Assembly: GCF_003287455.1 (NCBI RefSeq) | Contig: NZ_PRLC01000001.1 | Coordinates: 1 to 64,000 of the forward strand | DNA length: 64,000 nucleotides | Source: Faecalibacterium hattorii | GTDB lineage: Bacteria; Bacillota; Clostridia; Oscillospirales; Ruminococcaceae | Direction of reading: 5' to 3' | Part shown: positions 9,027 to 16,909 of the stretch, one piece after another | Layout of the letters: the number at the start of each line of letters is the position of its first letter | How positions within the stretch are numbered: the first letter of the stretch is position 1 | Translations under genes and position numbers: made by a program | Notes under the pieces: generated by a model | Seen by the model: the letters and a program-made list of their open reading frames with translations, nothing else | Databases searched by the model: none | Told to the model about the DNA's origin: nothing

Positions 9027-10139
9027 ATGTACGATTACTTAATTGTCGGTTCCGGCTTATACGGAGCCATCTTTGCCCACGAGGCAAAAGCCCACGGTAA
9101 GTCTGTTTTGGTGGTGGACAAGCGCCCCAACATTGCGGGCAACGTCTACACGGAAAACATCGAGGGCATCAATGTGCACAAGTATGGCGCCCACATTTTC
9201 CACACCAACAACAAAAAAGTGTGGCAGTATATCACGCAGTTTGCGGAGTTCAACCGTTTCACCAACAGCCCGGTGGCAAATTATAAGGGTGAGCTGTACT
9301 CCCTGCCGTTCAATATGTACACCTTCAATAAGATGTGGGGTGTGGTGACGCCGGAAGAAGCGGCTGCCAAAATCGAGGAGCAACGCAAAGAAATCACCGG
9401 CGAACCGCAGAATCTGGAAGAACAGGCCATCTCGCTGGTGGGCCGGGATATCTACGAAAAGCTCATCAAGGGCTATACGGAAAAGCAGTGGGGCCGCGAT
9501 TGCAAGGAGCTGCCTACGTTTATCATCAAGCGCCTGCCTGTGCGCCTGACCTTTGATAACAACTACTTCAACGCGCTGTATCAGGGCATCCCGGTGGGCG
9601 GCTACACCAAAATGGTGGCCAACCTGCTGGACGGCATTGAGGTGCGGCTCAACACAGACTATTTGGAACGCAAGACAGAACTGGATGCACTGGCTGAAAA
9701 GGTTGTGTATACCGGACCTATCGACGCTTATTTTGACTACAAGTTGGGTACGCTGGAATATCGTTCTGTTCGCTTTGAGAACGAACTGCTGGACAAGCCG
9801 AACTTTCAAGGAAACGCAGCGGTCAATTATACCGACCGCGAAACACCGTGGACCCGCATTATTGAGCATAAGTGGTTTGAGTTTGGCAAAGATGAAAATG
9901 GGAACGATTTGCCAAAAACGATCATTAGCCGCGAGTATTCTTCTGAATGGAAGCCCGGTGACGAGCCCTACTATCCAGTGAATGATGAGAAGAACGGTGC
10001 GCTCTATGCGGAGTACAAAAAGCTGGCCGACGCAGAGCCGAATGTGATTTTTGGCGGCCGTCTGGGCGAGTATAAATATTACGATATGGATGCTGTCATC
10101 GCATCGGCGCTTGAAATGACTGAGAAGCATTTTGACTAA
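9027..10139 (+). CDS. glf: UDP-galactopyranose mutase
   Basis: A 370-residue flavoenzyme converting UDP-galactopyranose to UDP-galactofuranose. The FAD-binding GSGLYGA opens the protein, followed by VVDKRPNIAGN and the family-typical HKYGAHIFHT. Further on are GYTEKQWG and FNNYF-type substrate-site segments, and IISREYS near the C-terminus. Length is normal. AAAAGGAG precedes the ATG. As the last gene of the operon it supplies the sugar donor for the GT2 enzyme at 2844 and implies a galactofuranose-containing surface polymer. Confidence 0.95.
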   Translation: MYDYLIVGSGLYGAIFAHEAKAHGKSVLVVDKRPNIAGNVYTENIEGINVHKYGAHIFHTNNKKVWQYITQFAEFNRFTNSPVANYKGELYSLPFNMYTFNKMWGVVTPEEAAAKIEEQRKEITGEPQNLEEQAISLVGRDIYEKLIKGYTEKQWGRDCKELPTFIIKRLPVRLTFDNNYFNALYQGIPVGGYTKMVANLLDGIEVRLNTDYLERKTELDALAEKVVYTGPIDAYFDYKLGTLEYRSVRFENELLDKPNFQGNAAVNYTDRETPWTRIIEHKWFEFGKDENGNDLPKTIISREYSSEWKPGDEPYYPVNDEKNGALYAEYKKLADAEPNVIFGGRLGEYKYYDMDAVIASALEMTEKHFD

Positions 10140-10163
10140 CTCTCTCTGCCGTCGAAAAACCGG

Positions 10164-10192
10164 TTGCAATCCGCCGACATATCTGTTAAAAT
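10164..10192 (+). promoter_or_regulatory. Promoter-like sequence upstream of tgt
   Basis: TTGCAA at 10164-10169 and TAAAAT at 10187-10192 are separated by 17 bp, a good sigma-A match. Transcription from it would run into the terminator hairpin at 10217-10242 before reaching tgt. Confidence 0.5.
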
Positions 10193-10216
10193 AAATATGC
10201 GGCGCACTACCGAACA

Positions 10217-10243
10217 AAAGAGCCCCCACATGGGGCTCTTTTG
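10217..10243 (+). terminator. Intrinsic terminator after glf
   Basis: Arms AAAAGAGCCCC and GGGGCTCTTTT form an 11-bp stem ending in T residues; the A-rich left arm lets it work on both strands. It closes the polysaccharide operon or acts in the tgt leader. Confidence 0.75.
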
Positions 10244-10273
10244 CTTGCCAACAATTCATTCTGTTGTTGATAA

Positions 10274-11485
<1,212 letters not shown>

Positions 11486-11504
11486 GGGTTTTCACACTTT
11501 AGCC

Positions 11505-11533
11505 TTGCAACAGGCCGAAGATGGGATTATAAT
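11505..11533 (+). promoter_or_regulatory. Promoter of yajC
   Basis: TTGCAA at 11505-11510, 17-bp spacer, TATAAT at 11528-11533: a near-consensus sigma-A promoter with a short leader to the yajC ribosome site GAGAGGAGA. Confidence 0.75.
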
Positions 11534-11568
11534 AGACTTATCTGAATTTTGAGAGGAGATTTTGCCCC

Positions 11569-11883
11569 ATGCAATTTCTGACGACTACGACCGAAAGCTA
11601 TATCAGCCTGTTCTTTACGCTGGCTCTGATGCTGGTTCTGCTCTACTTTATGATCTATCGTCCCCAGAAGAAGCAGGAGAAGAAGGACGCTGCGATGCGT
11701 GCTGCTCTGGAGATCGGCGATCAGGTCACCACCATCGGCGGTGTGATCGGCCGTGTGGTTGCCATCAAGGACGACACCTTCGTTCTGGAGACCGGCTCCG
11801 ACCGTGTGAAGATCCGCTTCACCAAGAGTGCCATCAGCTCTGTGGAAAAGCTGAACATGGACAACGCTCCTGCTAAAAAGTAA
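11569..11883 (+). CDS. yajC: Sec translocon accessory protein YajC
   Basis: A 104-residue protein with one N-terminal membrane helix (about 13-29) followed by YRPQKKQEKK, the family signature, and a small beta-rich cytoplasmic domain (GDQVTTIGGVIG). YajC associates with SecDF-YidC in protein export. Its own promoter and a strong terminator make it a single-gene unit after tgt. Confidence 0.95.
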   Translation: MQFLTTTTESYISLFFTLALMLVLLYFMIYRPQKKQEKKDAAMRAALEIGDQVTTIGGVIGRVVAIKDDTFVLETGSDRVKIRFTKSAISSVEKLNMDNAPAKK

Positions 11884-11906
11884 TTTCCGCTTCCGGTACT
11901 TTTTCA

Positions 11907-11947
11907 CGCGCCTTCCTGCATACAGTAGTGCAGGGAGGCGCGTTTTT
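11907..11947 (+). terminator. Strong terminator whose 3' arm holds a ribosome site
   Basis: A 14-bp stem (cgcgccttcctgca / tgcagggaggcgcg, one G-U pair) with an 8-nt loop is followed by TTTTT and immediately by the ATG at 11948. The AGGGAGG inside the 3' arm is the only ribosome site for the next gene, so folding both ends yajC transcription and hides that site. Confidence 0.85.
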
Positions 11948-12334
11948 ATGTCTGAACAAAAGAAGTTTTCCGTAGGCCCGGCGCTGCTTGCGTTCGGCAT
12001 CGGCGGCGCGTTTGCCGGTGGCTGCATGGCGGGGCTGGCGTATCTGATGGCGCGGCAGGGGCTCTCGCAAGCCGCCGCGTGGCCCATGGCAAGCGCTGCA
12101 GTCTGTGCGGGCAGTCTGCTCAGCGGATGGCTGGCGGCATTTTTCCAGCGCAGCAGGGGATTGCTCTGCGGCGCAATACAAGGCATCCTGTTCGTCCTGC
12201 TGCTGACCATTTTTGGCCTTTGGGCCGGTTTTTCGCCCACCGAAATGCAGCTTCTGCGGTTTGCCCTTGTGTTTCTGTTTGGCTGTATGGGTGGTATCTT
12301 CGGGATACTGCGCACTGAGCGGCGGCATCATTAA
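11948..12334 (+). CDS. TIGR04086/YrzE-like small membrane protein
   Basis: A 128-residue protein with four predicted membrane helices, rich in glycine and alanine, ending in a basic tail (RTERRHH). Size, topology and position after yajC match the TIGR04086 family of Firmicutes, whose function is not known. The gene starts directly on the T-run of the terminator, so expression must depend on read-through or melting of that hairpin. The family call is by pattern only. Confidence 0.6.
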   Translation: MSEQKKFSVGPALLAFGIGGAFAGGCMAGLAYLMARQGLSQAAAWPMASAAVCAGSLLSGWLAAFFQRSRGLLCGAIQGILFVLLLTIFGLWAGFSPTEMQLLRFALVFLFGCMGGIFGILRTERRHH

Positions 12335-12370
12335 AACGATTTGCATCAAAAAAGCAGGAGGAATCCAAAC

Positions 12371-13132
12371 ATGTGGGTCTATCAGGAACAGCAAAACCTT
12401 CCCGCACTGTCTGCCGGGGCAGATGCCCCGGAACCAGTGGAACCGGGGCTTGTGCCAGAGCGCTCTGCCCCTGTGGCGGAAACGCCCCCGGCGGAACCGA
12501 TCATTGAAGAGGCCGAAGCGAAGGAGAGGCTTCCAAAACGCACTCTGCCCCATGCCAGCCGGGACTGCATCCTGCTGGCGGGAGCCTATCTGTTCGGAAC
12601 CTTTCTTGCCGGGGCGCTGTCCGCTCTGTGCAGCGCCGGAGAGCTGGAAACGCTGGGGTATTACCTCGACTGTTGGCGCGCTTCCTTTGCGGCGAATACC
12701 GCCGCCGAGGTCGTCGGCCTGTTCCGCACCGAATTCCTAACTACATCCGGCGCACTGGTCGTCCTGCTTTTGCTGGGACTCTCCGCCATCGGTTCGCTGC
12801 CCATCTTTTTCTTTGTGATGCTCTACGGGACCGGGGCCGGGATGCTTTCCTTTCAACTGCTTGCGGATCTGAACTGGAAAGCGCTGGCCGCTTATTGCAT
12901 CGCTTCCGGTGTCCCGACAGCATTGGCCGCCGGGTGCCTGTGCCTGTTCGGGGCGTCGGCGCTGCAGGTCAGCGGGAAGATCCAGCGCTGTTCCTTCGGG
13001 AAGGCGTTTCACTCCACCGGCGCATGGGGGCTCGTGGGGCAGTTTGCCCAAACCCTGTTTCTGCTGCTGCCCATCTGCGGCGCTGCGACCGGAATGCTCT
13101 ACCTGTGCGGCCAGATGAAGCTTTCGTTTTAA
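12371..13132 (+). CDS. Membrane protein, possibly SpoIIM-like
   Basis: About 70 acidic, proline-rich residues precede five or six hydrophobic helices (roughly 70-250). The layout recalls the stage II sporulation M (DUF95) fold, with a polar loop before helix two and a late small-residue helix, but no diagnostic motif is certain. ATG 12371 is chosen for its AGGAGG at 12356-12361. It follows the YrzE-like gene by 36 bp and probably shares its transcript. Nearby spoIIIA genes make a sporulation link plausible, not proven. Confidence 0.5.
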   Translation: MWVYQEQQNLPALSAGADAPEPVEPGLVPERSAPVAETPPAEPIIEEAEAKERLPKRTLPHASRDCILLAGAYLFGTFLAGALSALCSAGELETLGYYLDCWRASFAANTAAEVVGLFRTEFLTTSGALVVLLLLGLSAIGSLPIFFFVMLYGTGAGMLSFQLLADLNWKALAAYCIASGVPTALAAGCLCLFGASALQVSGKIQRCSFGKAFHSTGAWGLVGQFAQTLFLLLPICGAATGMLYLCGQMKLSF

Positions 13133-13171
13133 CGATCTTCGTGCAATCCTTGTGCAGGTACTAAAAAATCC

Positions 13172-13200
13172 TTGACAGTTTCCTCCATTTATGATAAAAT
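13172..13200 (+). promoter_or_regulatory. tRNA promoter
   Basis: TTGACA at 13172-13177, a 17-bp spacer and TAAAAT at 13195-13200, 28 bp ahead of the tRNA. Confidence 0.8.
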
Positions 13201-13228
13201 ACATGACGTTGCAGGAATGTAACGTCAT

Positions 13229-13304
13229 GCTACTGTGGCTCAGCCGGTAGAGCAGCTCACTCGTAATGAGCAGGTCGTCCGTTCGAATCGGATCAGTAGC
13301 TCCA
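13229..13304 (+). tRNA. tRNA-Thr (anticodon CGT)
   Basis: A complete cloverleaf: acceptor gctactg/cagtagc, D stem gctc/gagc, anticodon stem gctca/tgagc with loop ctcgtaa (anticodon CGT, reading ACG), T stem gtccg/cggat with TTCGAAT, discriminator T and an encoded CCA. It is flanked by its own promoter and terminator. Confidence 0.95.
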
Positions 13305-13311
13305 AGTATAG

Positions 13312-13353
13312 ACTCCCTGAGAATCAGTTTAAACTGATTTTCGGGGAGTTTTT
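13312..13353 (+). terminator. tRNA terminator
   Basis: A nearly perfect 19-bp inverted repeat (13312-13330 with 13331-13349, two non-Watson-Crick positions) followed by TTTTT. Confidence 0.85.
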
Positions 13354-13463
13354 CGTTTATAGATTCCACCGGCAAAATTTTGTGCAATTTTCACAGTTTT
13401 CTAATTGGTATTTTGGTGGTACAATAAAGGTGGAATTCTATTGAAGTTTTCGGGAGGAGCCGT

Positions 13464-14426
13464 ATGGCTGAAAAAAGCATCGAACTGGATAGTGTGGAGA
13501 TCGCGGCGGCAGTGTTTGGAAACTGCGACCGGAATATCCGCCTGTTGGAGAAAGAGTTTTCCGTCACGGCCGTATGCCGCGGTACACAGCTTCGCATTTC
13601 CGGCGAAGCCGCCAACGTTGCCGCAGCGACACGGGCCATTGAGGGAATGCTCCTTCTGATCGAAAATCACACGCCGCTGGAGGAGCAGACCGTGCGCTAT
13701 TGCCTGAGCCTTGCCCACGACGGTGAGGAGAAGCGGGTCAAGGAGCTGACAGAAGATTTTGTCACCGTAACGGTCAAGGGCCGCCCCATCCGCCCCAAAA
13801 CGCTGGGGCAGAAGGAGTACCTGAATGCCATCCGCAAAAACGCCGTTACCTTCGGCGTCGGCCCGGCGGGCACGGGCAAGACCTATCTGGCTGTTGCCAT
13901 GGCCGTAAAGGCTTTTAAAGCAAAAGATGTGTCCCGCATCGTGCTGACCCGCCCGGCTGTGGAAGCGGGAGAGAAGCTCGGTTTCCTGCCCGGAGACTTG
14001 CAGCAGAAGGTAGACCCTTACCTCCGCCCGCTCTACGATGGCCTGTTTGATATGCTGGGCGCTGAAACGTATGAGCGTTTGGTGGAAAAGCAGATCATCG
14101 AAGTGGCACCCTTGGCTTATATGCGCGGCCGGACGCTGGACGATTCATTCATCATTCTGGATGAGGCGCAGAATACAACCCCCGAACAAATGAAGATGTT
14201 CCTGACCCGCATGGGCGTGGGTTCCAAAGTCGTTGTCACCGGCGATGTTACGCAGATCGATCTGCCCGACCGTACCCGCAGCGGCCTTGTGGACGCGCTG
14301 CAGGTTCTGAAAAATGTGGACGGCATCGCACAATGCTACTTTACCGAAAAGGACGTTGTGCGTCACCGTCTGGTTCAAGAGATCATTAAAGCCTACGAAG
14401 CGGCCGCACACCCGGCCAAGCGTTGA
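13464..14426 (+). CDS. phoH: PhoH-like ATPase
   Basis: A 320-residue protein with a KH-like N-terminal part (about 1-110) and a PhoH P-loop domain: Walker A GPAGTGKT, Walker B FIILDEAQN, then TGDVTQIDLP. The order phoH-ybeY-era is conserved in Firmicutes and ties it to RNA metabolism, probably with YbeY. An extended -10 (TGGTACAAT, around 13417-13425) precedes it, and GGGAGGAG is its ribosome site. Confidence 0.93.
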   Translation: MAEKSIELDSVEIAAAVFGNCDRNIRLLEKEFSVTAVCRGTQLRISGEAANVAAATRAIEGMLLLIENHTPLEEQTVRYCLSLAHDGEEKRVKELTEDFVTVTVKGRPIRPKTLGQKEYLNAIRKNAVTFGVGPAGTGKTYLAVAMAVKAFKAKDVSRIVLTRPAVEAGEKLGFLPGDLQQKVDPYLRPLYDGLFDMLGAETYERLVEKQIIEVAPLAYMRGRTLDDSFIILDEAQNTTPEQMKMFLTRMGVGSKVVVTGDVTQIDLPDRTRSGLVDALQVLKNVDGIAQCYFTEKDVVRHRLVQEIIKAYEAAAHPAKR

Positions 14427-14456
14427 GGCAGCATAAAAAGAAGGGAGAGGACAAGT

Positions 14457-14948
14457 ATGTCCAATAAAGTTTTGATCACCAATTCCCAGAAGGCCGTGAA
14501 GGTTCCGTCCGGCCTCCGTATCCTGATCCGCCGCGCCTGCAATGCTGTGCTGGAATATGAGCATTTCACGGCACCCGCCGAGATCAGCGTCACCTTTGTG
14601 GACAATGCCGCCATTGCAGAGCTGAACAACCAGTACCGCAACAAGCCCATGCCCACCGATGTGCTGAGCTTTCCTCTGGGCGAGAACGGCGTTTACGATA
14701 CCGACGAGAACAACGGCTGCAAGATGCTGGGCGATATCGTCATCAGCATGGAGCGTGCACAGGAACAGGCCACCCTTTACGGCCATCCGCTGCAGCGCGA
14801 GGTCGCGTTCCTAACCGTTCACTCCATGCTGCATCTGCTGGGCTATGACCACGAGAACGGCGGTCTGGAAGCCATGCGGATGCGCGAAAAGGAAGAGGCC
14901 GTTCTGCTCCAGCTCGGTCTGCCCCGCACGGTCAGCTATACGGAATAA
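14457..14948 (+). CDS. ybeY: Endoribonuclease YbeY
   Basis: A 163-residue single-strand endoribonuclease for 16S rRNA 3' processing and ribosome quality control. The zinc site is the HSMLHLLGYDH motif (H-x3-H-x5-H). The N-terminus matches the family through NQYRNKPMPTDVLSF. It lies 30 bp after phoH and just before era, the usual order. Confidence 0.95.
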   Translation: MSNKVLITNSQKAVKVPSGLRILIRRACNAVLEYEHFTAPAEISVTFVDNAAIAELNNQYRNKPMPTDVLSFPLGENGVYDTDENNGCKMLGDIVISMERAQEQATLYGHPLQREVAFLTVHSMLHLLGYDHENGGLEAMRMREKEEAVLLQLGLPRTVSYTE

Positions 14949-14980
14949 TACAAACCCTTGGAATGGATAGGAGTTCAATT

Positions 14981-15919
14981 TTGAAAAACGCAGCACCAAT
15001 GCAGCAGCATTACGACACCTCTTCGGTCTTTGTAGCCGTGATCGGCCGACCGAACGTCGGCAAATCCAGTCTGACCAACCGTCTGGTCGGCGAGAAGGTG
15101 GCTATCGTCACTTCCAAGCCTCAGACCACCCGCACCCGCATCACCGGCGTGGTCACCCGCGGCCCGCTGCAGTATGTTCTGCTGGACACGCCGGGCGTCC
15201 ATAAGGCCCACAACAAGCTGGGGAAGCGGATGGACAAGACGGCCAGCGATTCCATTGCAGATGTGGATGTTTCCATGATGCTGTTCGAGCCTTACGGTGC
15301 GCTCAACGAGCCGGAAATGGTTCTGGTGGATGCGCTGCGCCAGAGCGGCGGCCCCGCCATTGCAGTCATCAACAAGACCGACCTCGTCAAGGAACCGGCG
15401 GACCTCGAAGCCCGCAAGGCAGAGCTGAAGGCGCTCGGCGTGTTCGACGCCATTTACACCGTCAGCGTCCGCGCCGATGACCATTGCGAGGAGCTGTTTG
15501 ATGCGCTGAGTCAGTATGCTGTCGAGGGTCCGCATTACTTCGATGACGACGCTTATACCGATATGCCGGAAAAGGAGCTGGTCGCCGAGGTCATCCGCGA
15601 AAAGGCGCTGCTCTTCATGCGGGACGAGATCCCGCACGGCATCGCTGTCGTGGTGGAACGCTTCAAGGAGCGCCCCGGCACTGATCTGGTGGACATCGAC
15701 GTGAACATTTACTGTGAGCGAGAAAGCCACAAGGGCATGGTCATCGGCAAGGGCGGCGCAATGCTGAAGAAGATCGCCAGCGCAGCCCGCGCGGACTGTG
15801 AGGAGTTCCTCGGCTGCCGGGTCAACCTGCAGTGCTGGGTCAAGGTCAAGGCGGACTGGCGCGACAACGAGTTTTTGCTGAACAATTTCGGCTTCAAGCA
15901 GAACCCGAACAACCGCTGA
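14981..15919 (+). CDS. era: GTPase Era
   Basis: A ribosome-assembly GTPase with G1 GRPNVGKS, a G2 region around TTRTRITG, G3 DTPG, G4 NKTD and a C-terminal KH domain (VIGKGG) that binds 16S rRNA. The TTG at 14981 is preferred because AGGAG at 14969-14973 is seven bases ahead of it, whereas the upstream ATG at 14963 would place that site inside the gene. The product is then 312 residues. Confidence 0.95.
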   Translation: MKNAAPMQQHYDTSSVFVAVIGRPNVGKSSLTNRLVGEKVAIVTSKPQTTRTRITGVVTRGPLQYVLLDTPGVHKAHNKLGKRMDKTASDSIADVDVSMMLFEPYGALNEPEMVLVDALRQSGGPAIAVINKTDLVKEPADLEARKAELKALGVFDAIYTVSVRADDHCEELFDALSQYAVEGPHYFDDDAYTDMPEKELVAEVIREKALLFMRDEIPHGIAVVVERFKERPGTDLVDIDVNIYCERESHKGMVIGKGGAMLKKIASAARADCEEFLGCRVNLQCWVKVKADWRDNEFLLNNFGFKQNPNNR

Positions 15920-16019
15920 ATCCGCGCCGCGATTCGGACAGATTTTCCTTGGGTAGTGCGCTAGGATAAAGGCAACACTATCACGGGCGGTACTCTGCCG
16001 CGCGGAAAGGGGAACCTTT

Positions 16020-16193
16020 ATGAACACCGACACAAGCTGGCAAGCCTTTGCACAGACAGGGAACATCCTTCGCTATCTGGACTACAAACAGCAGCGCCCG
16101 GAGCAGACCACAGCTTCGGCAGGAGACAAGACAGATGGATACGATCGTAACACCGGGGCTCGTCCTGAAGGAGACACGGTACAAGGAATCTGA
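16020..16193 (+). CDS. YqzL-like small protein
   Basis: A 57-residue ORF between era and recO. Its first half, with SWQAFAQTGNILRYLDYK, fits the YqzL family (W-x2-F-x2-TG-x-I-x3-L-x-YK), which occupies this same spot in Bacillus. A clear GGAAAGGGG lies just before the ATG. The last part overlaps the start of recO by 59 bp, suggesting coupling. The function of YqzL is not known. Confidence 0.75.
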   Translation: MNTDTSWQAFAQTGNILRYLDYKQQRPEQTTASAGDKTDGYDRNTGARPEGDTVQGI

Positions 16194-16881
16194 CCGGATA
16201 CTCACCATTCTGACGCCGGAGCTGGGGGTGATCTCGGCTTCGGCACAGAGCAGCCTACGGCTAAAGAACAAATTATTCAGCGCCTGTGGGCTGTTTTGTT
16301 ATTCGGAATTTGTGCTGCTTCCGGGCCGGAATATGTACACTGTAAGGGAAGCTTCCGTGAAAAATGTCTTCCACGGAATTTCTTCCTCCATCGAGGGGAT
16401 GAGCCTTGCGATGTATCTGGCCGAAATGGCTGCCTCGCTTTCGCCGACGGGCGAAGAAGCAGGGAAGGAGCTGCGCTTGCTGCTCAACTGCCTTTATATG
16501 ATCAGCGAGCACAAGGCCGATCTGCGCGTGGTCAAGGCTGTGTTCGAGCTGCGCACCATGAGCGAATGCGGATTTCTGCCGCAGCTCATCTATTGTAAGG
16601 TGTGCAATCAATACGATGATGAATCGTTCTATCTCGACCCACAGGAGGGGTATCTGCTCTGTTCCGACTGTGCGCAGAAAGCAGGGAAGCGCTGCAACCT
16701 CGACACCGGTGCTCTGTATGCGCTGCGGCACATCTGCCTTGTGGAAGATAAGAAGATTTTCGCATTCAAGATCTCGGTCGGCAGCCTTGCAAAGCTTGCG
16801 GCTGTGGCGGAGCAGTACGCTCTGACCCACCTCGACAAGCCGCTGAAAAGCTACGAATTTCTCAAATCCGTTCTGCCGTGA
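16135..16881 (+). CDS. recO: DNA repair protein RecO
   Basis: A 248-residue recombination mediator that helps load RecA with RecF/RecR. An N-terminal OB fold starts TPGLVLKETRYKESDRILT, and a zinc-type cluster (CKVC and CSDC) lies in the helical C-terminal domain. ATG 16135 is picked because AGGAG precedes it by nine bases; an in-frame start upstream has no family sequence. It sits in the usual era-recO order. Confidence 0.93.
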   Translation: MDTIVTPGLVLKETRYKESDRILTILTPELGVISASAQSSLRLKNKLFSACGLFCYSEFVLLPGRNMYTVREASVKNVFHGISSSIEGMSLAMYLAEMAASLSPTGEEAGKELRLLLNCLYMISEHKADLRVVKAVFELRTMSECGFLPQLIYCKVCNQYDDESFYLDPQEGYLLCSDCAQKAGKRCNLDTGALYALRHICLVEDKKIFAFKISVGSLAKLAAVAEQYALTHLDKPLKSYEFLKSVLP

Positions 16882-16909
16882 CCGAACAAATTCTAAAGGA
16901 ATCATTGCT

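Noticed and set aside
9057-10259. Long minus-strand frame across glf
   Set aside because: Antisense shadow of a well-recognised gene in GC-rich codons, without ribosome site or motif.
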